Positions 35,759 through 44,483 of a stretch of DNA of 64,000 bases are shown here, one piece after another. The DNA is from Pseudomaricurvus alkylphenolicus (GTDB lineage: Bacteria > Pseudomonadota > Gammaproteobacteria > Pseudomonadales > Cellvibrionaceae), in assembly GCF_011683955.1 (NCBI RefSeq), contig NZ_JAAQPI010000012.1, forward strand, positions 1 through 64,000, read 5' to 3'. Under the pieces are notes generated by a model. The model worked only from the letters and a program-made list of their open reading frames with translations. It was not told where the DNA came from and ran no database searches. The position numbers and the translations under genes were made by a program. The stretch's first letter is position 1. Each line of letters begins with the position of its first letter.

Positions 35759-35847
35759 CGGCGCCACCACTTGGCTGTGGGAAGCGCCGAAAATAAGAGG
35801 GGGAACATTACTGGCCAGCCCCCGCGCTGTCAATGTCGGCGGGGGCT
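35759..35847 (-). promoter_or_regulatory. Two hairpins in the dsbC-hom interval
   Basis: A 9-bp stem AGCCCCCGC (35817-35825) with GCGGGGGCT (35839-35847) lies just after the dsbC stop. A 6-bp stem CGGCGC (35759-35764) with GCGCCG (35784-35789) lies nearer hom. Neither has a clean T-run on the minus strand. The first may mark the end of the dsbC message and the second may be part of the hom leader. No leader peptide rich in Thr or Ile was found. Confidence 0.35.
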
Positions 35848-35864
35848 CAGAGTGGGGTGAGAAA

Positions 35865-36620
35865 CTACAAACCCAGTTGCATGGCCAACTGGTCGGCGGT
35901 CAGATAACCAGGCAGCATGGTACCGTCGGCCAATACAATGGCAGGAGTACCGCGAACCCCCAGCTCACCCCCCAGACGGAAGTGATCGGCGACGGGATTG
36001 TCCTGGCAATAATCCACATTAACCCCCTGCCCATTCTTCAGTTTGGTCATGGTCTCCAAACGCTCGTCATCCTTGGCACACCAGGCTGCAGCGATCTTCT
36101 TGTGCGAGGCAGAACCAATGCCGGCACGGGGATAGGCCAGATAGCGAACCTCGATGCCCTTGGCATTCATAGCCGGCACCTCACGATGCAGTTTACGACA
36201 ATAGCCACAGTCTACATCGGTAAAAACATGGATATAGGCCTTGGTCTTGCCCTCGGCTGGGAAAACCACCTTATCGCTCTCTGGAACCGCATTAAGCTTG
36301 GCCACCCGTTCAGGCTTAAGCGACTGCTCCTTCAGGTCCACAAAGCCTTTTGCCGTTACCCCATACAGGGTACCCGTGATAATAAACCCGCCATCGGCGC
36401 TCACATACAGCAAAGGCCCATTTTCGACCTGAACCTGATAGATGTTATCCATGGCGGTCGGCTTGATCTCGCCGTACATGAAATCCGGCCGAGCTGCCTG
36501 CAGCTTGGCTAATATTTTAGTGCTCACAGCCGCGGGTACCGCCTCCGCTGCCTGTACCACTGCACCCAGTCCCATCAGCGCCGAAAAGCACAAAGCCCCG
36601 GCGAGCTGTCTTAGTTTCAA
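35865..36620 (-). CDS. dsbC: Periplasmic disulfide isomerase DsbC
   Basis: The protein (251 residues from the TTG at 36620) has a signal peptide ending near VVQA-AEA, an N-terminal dimerisation domain and a thioredoxin-fold domain with the active site FTDVDCGYCRKLH (CGYC, about Cys138 and Cys141). A second Cys pair further on (AWCAKD and VDYCQD) matches the structural disulfide of DsbC. It reshuffles wrong disulfide bonds in exported proteins. I chose TTG at 36620, nine bases after an AGAGG site; another in-frame TTG at 36647 would add nine residues. It precedes hom as in Pseudomonas. Confidence 0.9.
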   Translation of the reverse strand: MKLRQLAGALCFSALMGLGAVVQAAEAVPAAVSTKILAKLQAARPDFMYGEIKPTAMDNIYQVQVENGPLLYVSADGGFIITGTLYGVTAKGFVDLKEQSLKPERVAKLNAVPESDKVVFPAEGKTKAYIHVFTDVDCGYCRKLHREVPAMNAKGIEVRYLAYPRAGIGSASHKKIAAAWCAKDDERLETMTKLKNGQGVNVDYCQDNPVADHFRLGGELGVRGTPAIVLADGTMLPGYLTADQLAMQLGL

Positions 36621-36911
36621 AATGCTGAACCTCTGAAATTCTTCCAATTAACGTGTTCCGGACCCTTGGTTCGGATTCTGATTTTCGCCCTGGATACCAC
36701 CTCTGGCGGAACCAGACTGGTATTACCCTCAGGCGCGGGGTCTCAACCAACAAGGCCAAGATCTTACTGTGCTTTGAACCCCGACAACAACCATTAGTTC
36801 CAGGCAGAGAAATATAAGGCATAACACTCATAAAGCCAGTGAATAGTTTTGACATTTAGCCGAAACAGCAGAACAATAACCCAACACCTTGACCAGCCTG
36901 AATGCCCACCT

Positions 36912-37388
36912 ATGAAGTCCAATAAGAACCGCTCCCTCGACCGCATCGATACCGCCATTCTCAAAACACTGCAGGGAGACGGCCGCATCTCCAATGTAGA
37001 ACTGGCGAAACGAGTCAACCTCAGCCCCAGTCCCTGCCTGGAGCGAGTCAAACGACTGGAAAGCGAAGGATTCATACAGGGCTACTTCGCCAAACTCGAC
37101 GCGACCAAGCTCAATCAAGCCATGTCAGCCTTTATCCAGGTCACCCTGGACCGCACCACCGCAGACGTCTTTGAACGCTTCAAGGAAGGTCTGGTCACCA
37201 TTCCCCAAGTGGCCGAATGCCATATGGTGGCCGGGGGGTTTGATTACCTGGTCAAACTCAGATTCAGCGACATGGAAGCCTATAGGGTGGTCCTGGGGCA
37301 ATTGGTGGAATTACCCGGCGTAGCGCAGACGCACACATATGTTGTGATTGAAGATGTGAAGCAGGATGGAGGATTGTATCTGCGATAA
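36912..37388 (+). CDS. Lrp/AsnC-family transcriptional regulator
   Basis: The 158-residue protein begins MKSNKNRSLDRIDTAILKTLQ, matching the usual Lrp start, so the ATG at 36912 is preferred to one 63 bases upstream. An AsnC-type helix-turn-helix (about residues 12-60, RISNVELAKRVNLSPSPCLERVKRL) is followed by a RAM effector domain (about 75-150) with VAECHMVAGGFDYLVKL. It is close to the global leucine-responsive regulator Lrp in length and sequence style. It is divergent from dsbC. Repeat copy D starts 18 bases after its stop. Confidence 0.9.
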   Translation: MKSNKNRSLDRIDTAILKTLQGDGRISNVELAKRVNLSPSPCLERVKRLESEGFIQGYFAKLDATKLNQAMSAFIQVTLDRTTADVFERFKEGLVTIPQVAECHMVAGGFDYLVKLRFSDMEAYRVVLGQLVELPGVAQTHTYVVIEDVKQDGGLYLR

Positions 37389-37405
37389 CAACCGAAGGCG
37401 GGTTT

Positions 37406-37724
37406 GTGCCATAACCGGTCTTAGAAATTCGCAGGATTGGTACTCTGACGGCGTTGTTTATGCGTAGGGCGGATTAGGCGCTTGCGCCGTAATCCGCCGG
37501 TTCTGCCGGAGATGTTCGTTGGCTTTGGCCCGGTTTTTAACACCCTTGAATGTGCCTGCAACAGGTGATTTGTACACGGCCGCCGCCAATTTAAACCTTT
37601 GGCGGATCGGTGGATTACGAAGCGCAAAGCGCTTCTAATCCACCCTACGTCGTGCGGCCGTTGCGGACATTATCGAACGCCCATGGTGCCCTGAACCAGG
37701 ATTATGAACTTCCGGTTATGGCAC
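37406..37724 (-). repeat. 319-bp MITE-like repeat, copy D (complete, inverted)
   Basis: Reverse-complement orientation to copies A-C, the same 319-bp length, and a perfect GTGCCATAACCGG / CCGGTTATGGCAC terminal repeat. Both internal palindromes are present. It lies between the convergent ends of the Lrp-type gene and the class V aminotransferase gene and fills the 383-base gap. Confidence 0.9.
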
Positions 37725-37771
37725 TCTCCTGAAGACCCGAACCCGCGCCCCATGCCAGAAGAAATCGAATT

Positions 37772-38896
37772 TTAAATAGCGTCCAAAGCTGCTTCTAAAC
37801 TGGCAACCGTGCGATCAATATTCCCAAGCTTGTCCAAACCAAACAACCCAATCCGGAAGGTCTGATAATCCTCGGGCTCATCACACTGCAGCGGAACACC
37901 AGCGGCGACCTGCAGCCCTTGAGACAAAAACTTCTTCCCCGTATGCACATCCGCATCCGCGGTATAACTCACAACCACTCCAGGCGCTTCAAAGCCCTCA
38001 GCAGCAACACTCTGATAACCTTTATTCGCCAGCAAAGCACGAACCCGCTGCCCCAGCTCAATCTGCTGCTGCTTAACCGTTTCGAAACCCAGAGACTCTA
38101 CCTCTTTCATAGTATCGCGGAACTTGGTCAAAGCATCGGTGGGCATTGTCGCATGATACGCATGACCACCATTCTCATAAGCTTGCATAATCTGCAGCCA
38201 CTTCTTCAAATCACAGGCAAAACTCGTACTGGTGGTCGCCTCAACCCGCGCCAGCGCGTCCTCACCCAACATGACCAGCCCCGCACAAGGCGAAGCGCTC
38301 CAGCCCTTCTGCGGCGCACTGATCAGCACATCCACACCGATGTCTTTCATATCCACCCAGAGCGTGCCCGAGGCAATACAATCCAACACAAACAAACCGC
38401 CAACAGAATGAACCGCTGCCGCCAGCTTGCGCAAATAATCATCCGGCAACAACATTCCAGACGCCGTCTCCACATGCGGCGCAAACACTATATCCGGTTT
38501 CTCACGCTCAATGGTCTCAACCACCTGGTCAATATCAGCAGGGGCAAACGGCGACTGGCTGTCATCAGACGCCAGCGACGCTTTCAGCACCTCCACCGAA
38601 GACGCGATATTGCCCATCTCCAGAATCTGGCTCCAACGGAAGCTGAACCAGCCATTGCGGATCACCAGACACTTCTTGTCCGTCGCTAACTGGCGAGCCA
38701 CCGCTTCCATACCATAGGTGCCGCCACCGGGAACCACCGCCACACCTTCTGCGTTATAAACCCCCTTCAAGGTCGAGGAGATATCGCGCATAACCTGCTG
38801 GAACGACTGCGACATATGGTTGAGGGAACGATCGGTAAAAACAACGGAATATTCCAGCAGACCATCGGGATCAACATCGGGGAGCAAACCGGGCAT
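37772..38896 (-). CDS. Class V aminotransferase (alanine-glyoxylate / serine-pyruvate type)
   Basis: The 374-residue protein has the class V PLP fold: VVPGGGTYGMEAVARQL in the cofactor phosphate region, FAPHVETASGM, FVLDCIASGTLWVDM with the PLP-binding Asp, and SAPQKGWSASPC with the probable Schiff-base Lys. Family members transfer amino groups between alanine, serine, glyoxylate and pyruvate; the exact pair here is unknown. An AGAGAG site precedes the ATG. It follows xerD by 111 bases and separates it from dsbC, which is unlike the order I know from Pseudomonas. Confidence 0.85.
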   Translation of the reverse strand: MPGLLPDVDPDGLLEYSVVFTDRSLNHMSQSFQQVMRDISSTLKGVYNAEGVAVVPGGGTYGMEAVARQLATDKKCLVIRNGWFSFRWSQILEMGNIASSVEVLKASLASDDSQSPFAPADIDQVVETIEREKPDIVFAPHVETASGMLLPDDYLRKLAAAVHSVGGLFVLDCIASGTLWVDMKDIGVDVLISAPQKGWSASPCAGLVMLGEDALARVEATTSTSFACDLKKWLQIMQAYENGGHAYHATMPTDALTKFRDTMKEVESLGFETVKQQQIELGQRVRALLANKGYQSVAAEGFEAPGVVVSYTADADVHTGKKFLSQGLQVAAGVPLQCDEPEDYQTFRIGLFGLDKLGNIDRTVASLEAALDAI

Positions 38897-39007
38897 AATT
38901 GTCTCTCTTGTAGCTGTACTTTCGTAAATTCAAGGCTTTGTCTGGCGGGCATTATAGGGGCTTTTACGCCAACCGCCAGTGTCGAAATCGTCCACCACCT
39001 GCGCGAT

Positions 39008-39928
39008 TCAAGCGCGCGGATGGTGTTCAAGATGCAGTGTCTTCATCCTCTCGATTGCCACATGGGTATAAATCTGTGTCGTCGACAGATCACTGTGACC
39101 CAGCAACAGCTGCACAACCCGAAGATCCGCACCGTGATTGATCAGGTGCGTGGCAAATGCATGGCGCAAAGTGTGAGGCGAGATATCTTTATTGATGCCG
39201 GCGACCACAGACCAATGCTTGATCCGATGCCAAAACGTCTGGCGGGTCATTTGGGTGCCGCGATTACTGGGGAACAACACATCAGAGACACTCTTCAGCA
39301 GCGCAGGCCGCGAGTGGCGCACGTATCTCTCTAACCAGTCCATGGCCTCGGCCCCCATGGGAACCAGGCGCTCTTTGCTACCTTTACCCATGACACGGAT
39401 AACACCTTGGCGCAGATTCACATCCACGGTGGTCAACCCCACCAACTCACTCACCCGCAGGCCGCAGGCGTAGAGCACTTCCAGCATGGTGCGGTCACGC
39501 AGCCCGATAGGATCATCCAGATTCGGCGCTGCCAGGAGCATTTCTACGTCTACCTCTGTCATGGACTTGGGCAGTGCTCTGGGTTGCCGGGGACTTTCTA
39601 TCAATGCCGTAGGGTCTTCTTCGATGCGTCCTTCCCGCAAGAGATAGGCATATAGCCCGCGACAACAGGATAAAAATCGGGCGCTACTGCGTGGGGAGAA
39701 TTGCTTTTGTTGGAGACGCCAACCCAGATATCCCTGCAGGGTTTCGGAATTCATGGTCAGCAGTGGCACCCCTCGGGGACCGGCCCAGCGAGCCAGCCCG
39801 GTAAGATCCTGGCGATAAGAGGAAAGCGTGCTGTCACTCAGCCCCTTCTCGACCCAGACAGCATCGATATAAGTATCGATTAGATTTTGATCAACCCCAT
39901 CCGGAGCTTCCGCCAGCGCATCAGTCAT
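39008..39928 (-). CDS. xerD: Site-specific tyrosine recombinase XerD
   Basis: The 306-residue protein has the N-terminal SAM-like core-binding domain (about 15-105) and the catalytic domain with the full set Arg158 (CGLRVSEL), Lys183, His252 and Arg255 (PHTLRHAFATHL), His278 (LGHSDLSTTQIYTH) and Tyr287. Its position near dsbC, hom, thrC and recJ identifies it as chromosomal XerD rather than an integron or phage integrase. With XerC it resolves chromosome dimers at dif. Confidence 0.94.
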   Translation of the reverse strand: MTDALAEAPDGVDQNLIDTYIDAVWVEKGLSDSTLSSYRQDLTGLARWAGPRGVPLLTMNSETLQGYLGWRLQQKQFSPRSSARFLSCCRGLYAYLLREGRIEEDPTALIESPRQPRALPKSMTEVDVEMLLAAPNLDDPIGLRDRTMLEVLYACGLRVSELVGLTTVDVNLRQGVIRVMGKGSKERLVPMGAEAMDWLERYVRHSRPALLKSVSDVLFPSNRGTQMTRQTFWHRIKHWSVVAGINKDISPHTLRHAFATHLINHGADLRVVQLLLGHSDLSTTQIYTHVAIERMKTLHLEHHPRA

Positions 39929-39974
39929 GGCGACACAGACTAACCAAATCCCCGACCGAAAGATAGCACAGGAT

Positions 39975-42056
39975 TCAAGGCTGCAATTGTTCCAGAAGAT
40001 CTGCCAGCGCCTGTTTTTGCAACGGTTTGGTCAGGTAAGCATTCATACCAACCTCGGTGGCTTTATCCCGATACTCTTGCAACGCGTGAGCGGTCAGGGC
40101 CGCAATATAGGTCGAGCCCTTGGGAGCCGGCAGTTGCCGTATCGCCTCCACCGCCTCAAAGCCATCCATCACCGGCATTTCACAGTCCATCAGAATAAGG
40201 TCATAACAACCCGATTCCGATTGCACCTTGGCCAGGGCCTGAGCGCCATCATCACAGAGATCCGCTTCCACCTTGAACAGTTTAAGCATGCCCTGCACGA
40301 CCTTGCGGTTAACCGGATTATCTTCTGCCACGAGAACTTTCATGTCCTTATAGTCCGCGTCATTCACCGGCTTGGTTTGAGTCGTCTTACCGACAAAGGG
40401 TTCCAACGGCAATAGGACTTTAAATTGGCTGCCCTTGCCCTCTTCGCTTTGAACTTCAATGCGTCCCTTCATCAACCGCACCAGCCCCTTGCAGATGGAG
40501 AGTCCCAGACCCGCCCCCTTGAGTGACTCTTCGGCATTGGCCTGACGATTTTGGACAAAGGCTTCAAACATCTGATCCTGCAACTGAGAGGCAATTCCAA
40601 TTCCGGTGTCGATTACGGAGAGCGCCAACCAAGCATCGTCCTCCACATTGATCTTTAGAGTAACACTGCCTTGTTGCGTAAATTTGATAGCGTTCATCAA
40701 CAGATTCAGCAACACCTGCTGCAAACGGCGGGTATCGAGCAGGCACAGTGCAGGCACGGCGGCATCGATACTGAGATTGAGTGCCAGTCCTTTACTCACG
40801 GCTTCAGACCGAAGCAGCTCCAGGCAATCACTGCTCAAATGCTGAAGATCAGTGGGTTGCGGGTGCATCTCCACCTCGCCCGCTTCGATTCTGCTGTAAT
40901 CGAGAATATCGCCAATCACCTTGAGCAGCAGCTCACCGGATGATTCGATCAGGCCCACATACTCGCTCTGTTGCTTATCCAGAGAAGTGGTGTTGAGCAG
41001 TTCGGTCATACCCAACACGCCATTGAGCGGCGTGCGCAACTCATGGCTGAGCATCGACATAAACTGTGACTTGGTTTCCTGGCTGGCCTGCAACTCCAGG
41101 AGGCGGTTTTCAGCCGCTCGTATTTCGCGATTACTGACAGCATGGGCAACCTGGTCGGCAACATCCGCCACAAAGGAGATTTCTTCACTGCTCCAATAGT
41201 GAAACTCACCCACGGACTCTGCGCACACCACACCAATAACTTCACCGGCCTGTAACACGGCACAGTGCAGCATGGATTTAACATTCAGCTCCCGAATATA
41301 GAGGTCGAGCAACGACTGTACACGCGCATCCCGGGTGGCATCACGATTGTGCAGAGCCCGTTCAGCCAACAAGGTGTGGTAGTAGTCGAGGTTGTCCGCC
41401 ACTGACAGTGAAAGGCCCGACTGATACCGGTCGCAGCTGTTACGGTAGAGCGTTTGCAACACAATGTTGTCGCCGCTGGGGTCCAGCAACCAGACTCCGG
41501 CCCGCTCCACACCCAGCAAATCGGCCACAGCCTTGGCCAGATGCCGACAGAAAATTTCCACGTCACCACGGGCCAAGTGCGGATTCTTGGCCAACTCCAA
41601 AATAACGGATTGTGCCTTGCGATTGCGCTGGGCCTGAAGCAGGCTTGGAGTCGCGTCGCAGATATAGCCGGTCAGCCCCTGCAATTTGCCTTCATCATCG
41701 AATATCCCTTGCCCCTGCTCCCACACATAACGGACTTCACCATTGAGATGCTGGATGCGGTACTCCAGATTAAAGACGCCTTTGCTGATGTCATGGAACA
41801 GCCCTTCTCGAATGGCCTCGCGATCCTCTTCCAGAATAATATCGGCATAGGCCAGCGCGCCGCTCAAAAATTGATCAGGCGAATAACCGGTGATGGACTC
41901 TATTTGAGGGCCCAGCTCCATCATGCTCCAGTGCTCGTCAGGCAGGCATCGATAGGCGGCTCCCGGCAGTGCAGCGAGCAGTGCAGCGGAATTCGAGATG
42001 CTGTTGCTGTTATCAGACATTTTGCTATTGCCAGACAGGGTACTTGGATCAGACAT
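39975..42056 (-). CDS. Hybrid sensor histidine kinase / response regulator
   Basis: The 693-residue protein has no obvious membrane segment. In order it shows a PAS domain (about 35-140), a GAF domain (about 155-310), a HisKA segment FMSMLSHELRTPLNG with phospho-acceptor His338, an HATPase_c domain (about 400-550; NAIKF, DTGIGI and GAGLGLSICKGL) and a receiver domain (about 570-690; VLVAEDN and LILMDCEMP with Asp624). It is a soluble BarA/LuxQ-like hybrid kinase that should pass phosphate to a separate partner, since no output domain or Hpt domain is present. No cognate regulator is adjacent. Confidence 0.92.
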   Translation of the reverse strand: MSDPSTLSGNSKMSDNSNSISNSAALLAALPGAAYRCLPDEHWSMMELGPQIESITGYSPDQFLSGALAYADIILEEDREAIREGLFHDISKGVFNLEYRIQHLNGEVRYVWEQGQGIFDDEGKLQGLTGYICDATPSLLQAQRNRKAQSVILELAKNPHLARGDVEIFCRHLAKAVADLLGVERAGVWLLDPSGDNIVLQTLYRNSCDRYQSGLSLSVADNLDYYHTLLAERALHNRDATRDARVQSLLDLYIRELNVKSMLHCAVLQAGEVIGVVCAESVGEFHYWSSEEISFVADVADQVAHAVSNREIRAAENRLLELQASQETKSQFMSMLSHELRTPLNGVLGMTELLNTTSLDKQQSEYVGLIESSGELLLKVIGDILDYSRIEAGEVEMHPQPTDLQHLSSDCLELLRSEAVSKGLALNLSIDAAVPALCLLDTRRLQQVLLNLLMNAIKFTQQGSVTLKINVEDDAWLALSVIDTGIGIASQLQDQMFEAFVQNRQANAEESLKGAGLGLSICKGLVRLMKGRIEVQSEEGKGSQFKVLLPLEPFVGKTTQTKPVNDADYKDMKVLVAEDNPVNRKVVQGMLKLFKVEADLCDDGAQALAKVQSESGCYDLILMDCEMPVMDGFEAVEAIRQLPAPKGSTYIAALTAHALQEYRDKATEVGMNAYLTKPLQKQALADLLEQLQP

Positions 42057-42155
42057 AGAGACGACCAGAGCCGATTTCCTTTAGTTTAACGCAGCTGAAC
42101 GACGCAGCCCAAAAAATCATTACTGAGGTGGTCGAGATAAGACTTTGGTCAGGGC

Positions 42156-42190
42156 AAAAAAAAACCGGAGCCTCTCGGCTCCGGTTTTTT
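42156..42190 (-). terminator. Rho-independent terminator of the rpsP-rimM-trmD-rplS operon
   Basis: CCGGAGCC (42165-42172) and GGCTCCGG (42177-42184) form a perfect 8-bp stem with loop TCTC. Nine A residues lie on one side and six T on the other, so the structure works in both directions. It lies 23 bases beyond the rplS stop and also separates the operon from the sensor kinase gene. Confidence 0.92.
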
Positions 42191-42212
42191 AGGATGCTTG
42201 TCCGCCAGGGGC

Positions 42213-42566
42213 TTACTTGGACAGCTTCTCCTTAATACGAGCCGCCTTACCAGTCAGGTTGCGCAAGTAGTACAGCTTGGCCTGACGTACGTCACCGCGA
42301 CGCTTAACAGAAACGCTGTCAACCAGCGGGCTGTGAGTCTGGAAAGTACGCTCAACGCCCACACCGTGGGAGATCTTGCGAACGGTAAAAGCGGAGTTCA
42401 GACCACGGTTACGGATACCGATTACCACACCTTCGAACGCCTGCAGACGCTCGCGGCTACCTTCTTTTACTTTTACCTGAACAACAACGGTGTCACCGGG
42501 GGAGAATTCCGGCAGATCCTTTTTCAGTTGCTCGTTTTCCAGTTCCTGGATGATTTTGTTACTCAT
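42213..42566 (-). CDS. rplS: 50S ribosomal protein L19
   Basis: The 117-residue protein matches L19 throughout: [58 protein letters not shown] and the basic end. It sits at the 30S-50S interface. It is the last gene of the ribosomal operon, 81 bases after trmD, and is followed by a strong terminator. Confidence 0.98.
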   Translation of the reverse strand: MSNKIIQELENEQLKKDLPEFSPGDTVVVQVKVKEGSRERLQAFEGVVIGIRNRGLNSAFTVRKISHGVGVERTFQTHSPLVDSVSVKRRGDVRQAKLYYLRNLTGKAARIKEKLSK

Positions 42567-42647
42567 GGTCTGCTCCTAGAGTCAGTAATGTAGCTTCACA
42601 GCTAGATAGAGAACGATAGCAGGCTTTTCCCACCGTAAGTTCTCCGA

Positions 42648-43415
42648 TTAATCGTCTTGACCGCCGTCTTTCAGCTCCTGCTGATAGAGATCGAGCAACG
42701 CTTGCTGCTCCTCGGTCAAATTCAGTTTCGCCAGCAGGTCCGGGCGCCGTTGCCAGGTCCTGCCCAGCGCTTGCTGCAAGCGCCAGCGCCGTATGCGTTC
42801 ATGGTTACCCGAAAGCAATACCTCGGGCACCGTGCGACCTTCGTATACCTCTGGTCGCGTATAGTGAGGGCAGTCGAGCAGGCCATCCGTAAAGGAGTCC
42901 TGTTCGGCGGACTGGGCATGGCCCAGCGCCCCCGGTATCAGTCGTGTCACGCTGTCGATCAGCACCATCGCGGCCAATTCACCACCGCTCAGCACGTAAT
43001 CGCCGATGGACCATTCAGCGTCCACCTCCAGCTCAATCAAACGCTCGTCGATACCCTCGTAGCGGCCGGCAATCAACACCAGGTTGACACCTTCCGCCAG
43101 CTCAGTGGCACCGGCCTGATCCAACTGCCGCCCCTGAGGGGACAGATAGATCACCTGACAAGCTTCGGTGTTACCGTTACTGGCCCAGGCCTTGGCTTCG
43201 GTGATGGCGTCGCGCAGAGGTTGAATCATCATCAACATGCCCGGTCCACCGCCGTAGGGTCGATCATCCACCGTCTGGTGACGATCACTGGTGAACTGCC
43301 GGGGATTCCAGATCTCCAGCTCCACCAGCCCCTGCTTGATCGCGCGACTGGTAATACCGTAATCACTGATGGCGGAGAACATCTCCGGGAACAGGGTGAC
43401 TATTGCAATTTTCAT
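42648..43415 (-). CDS. trmD: tRNA (guanine-N1)-methyltransferase TrmD
   Basis: The 255-residue enzyme has the SPOUT trefoil-knot segments [15 protein letters not shown] and [21 protein letters not shown], and the N-terminal [17 protein letters not shown]. It methylates G37 next to the anticodon. The ATG at 43415 is used; a TTG two codons upstream is less likely. It follows rimM by 31 bases in the conserved rpsP-rimM-trmD-rplS operon. Confidence 0.97.
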   Translation of the reverse strand: MKIAIVTLFPEMFSAISDYGITSRAIKQGLVELEIWNPRQFTSDRHQTVDDRPYGGGPGMLMMIQPLRDAITEAKAWASNGNTEACQVIYLSPQGRQLDQAGATELAEGVNLVLIAGRYEGIDERLIELEVDAEWSIGDYVLSGGELAAMVLIDSVTRLIPGALGHAQSAEQDSFTDGLLDCPHYTRPEVYEGRTVPEVLLSGNHERIRRWRLQQALGRTWQRRPDLLAKLNLTEEQQALLDLYQQELKDGGQDD

Positions 43416-43446
43416 CTGCAATTATCTCAGTGTCAGCCGGTTCCGA

Positions 43447-44007
43447 TTAAAAATCGGGATCCCAGTCAACCCGGATTTCCCCTGCATCCAGATCCACGCT
43501 TGTCACGAACTGATCCGGTACATAGGGGATCAGCCGCTCCTCCTGGTCCACACTCTGTTCGTCACCCTGTACCACCAGCACATCATTGGCGCCGGTTTCC
43601 AGCAGACGGGTTACAGTGCCCAGACGGCTCTCCTGCCCTTCATATTCAGTGATCACACTCAACCCCTGCAACTGGTGCCAGTAGTATTCACCGACCTCCA
43701 GCTCAGGCATCTGATCGCGCTCCACCGCAATGGTGACCCGGCACAGTTCCTGCGCCTGATCGCGATCATCGATACCCTTGATGTGTGCCACCATGCCTTT
43801 GCCGTGGGGACGATGCTCGTCCACTTCCACTGCTTTGACACCGTGGCGGGTCTTCAGCCACCAGGGGTTGTAGGAAAATATGTTTTCCATCGGCTCGGTC
43901 TCGGAGTGGATTTTCACCCAACCCTTGACCCCAAACACCGTGGAAATGCGCCCCACATTGACCAGATTAGAACGCTTTTGAGCTTTATTGGCGTTCTGAT
44001 CAGTCAT
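43447..44007 (-). CDS. rimM: 16S rRNA processing protein RimM
   Basis: The 186-residue protein has the RimM N-terminal barrel (VGRISTVFGVKGWVKIHSETEP) and the PRC-barrel domain (EYYWHQLQGLSV, GTVTRLLETGANDVLVV, LIPYVPDQFV). It helps mature the 30S head and binds S19. It lies 44 bases after rpsP and 31 before trmD. Confidence 0.97.
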   Translation of the reverse strand: MTDQNANKAQKRSNLVNVGRISTVFGVKGWVKIHSETEPMENIFSYNPWWLKTRHGVKAVEVDEHRPHGKGMVAHIKGIDDRDQAQELCRVTIAVERDQMPELEVGEYYWHQLQGLSVITEYEGQESRLGTVTRLLETGANDVLVVQGDEQSVDQEERLIPYVPDQFVTSVDLDAGEIRVDWDPDF

Positions 44008-44051
44008 ATTCGACGCTTAACTTCTCGACTGTGTCCGTTAACGGGCGCTGA

Positions 44052-44303
44052 TTAAGCAGCAGCCTGCTGGCTGTCTTTCAGCAGCTTGGCAACACGGTCG
44101 GAGCACTTGGCACCTTTTTCTACCCAGTGGGCGATGCGATCGGCGTCGATGCGCAGACGCTCTTCCTGGCCACGGGCAACAGGGTTGAAGAAACCCACGC
44201 GCTCAATGTAGCGGCCATCGCGAGAGCTGCGGCTGTCAGTTACGGTCACGTGGTAGAAAGGGCGCTTCTTGGAACCGCCACGAGAAAGACGAATGCTTAC
44301 CAT
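44052..44303 (-). CDS. rpsP: 30S ribosomal protein S16
   Basis: The 83-residue protein begins [25 protein letters not shown] and matches S16 over its length. It is the first gene of the rpsP-rimM-trmD-rplS operon. An AGGAAG site precedes the ATG. The leader contains a small hairpin ATGCC-TCTC-GGCAT (about 44340-44353) downstream of the predicted promoter. Confidence 0.98.
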   Translation of the reverse strand: MVSIRLSRGGSKKRPFYHVTVTDSRSSRDGRYIERVGFFNPVARGQEERLRIDADRIAHWVEKGAKCSDRVAKLLKDSQQAAA

Positions 44304-44414
44304 GTAAGTCTACTTCCTGTTTAGCAAATTTCGCGCGATGCCTCTCGGCATGGCGCACTCGGGTAATCGGTAATAAATTGGTATCACGCAGGCACAGCCC
44401 GCGAAAGGCGCGGT

Positions 44415-44443
44415 ATTTTAGGGCAAACCCCTGCCACAGGCAA
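44415..44443 (-). promoter_or_regulatory. Predicted sigma-70 promoter of the rpsP operon
   Basis: On the minus strand TTGCCT (44438-44443) and TAAAAT (44415-44420) are separated by 17 bases. Directly downstream is ACCGCG, a GC-rich discriminator typical of promoters shut down by ppGpp. Transcription would start about 105 bases before rpsP. Confidence 0.6.
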
Positions 44444-44483
44444 GGGTTAATCGCATCCGCGGGAATGCGCGCCTGGATGGGGC

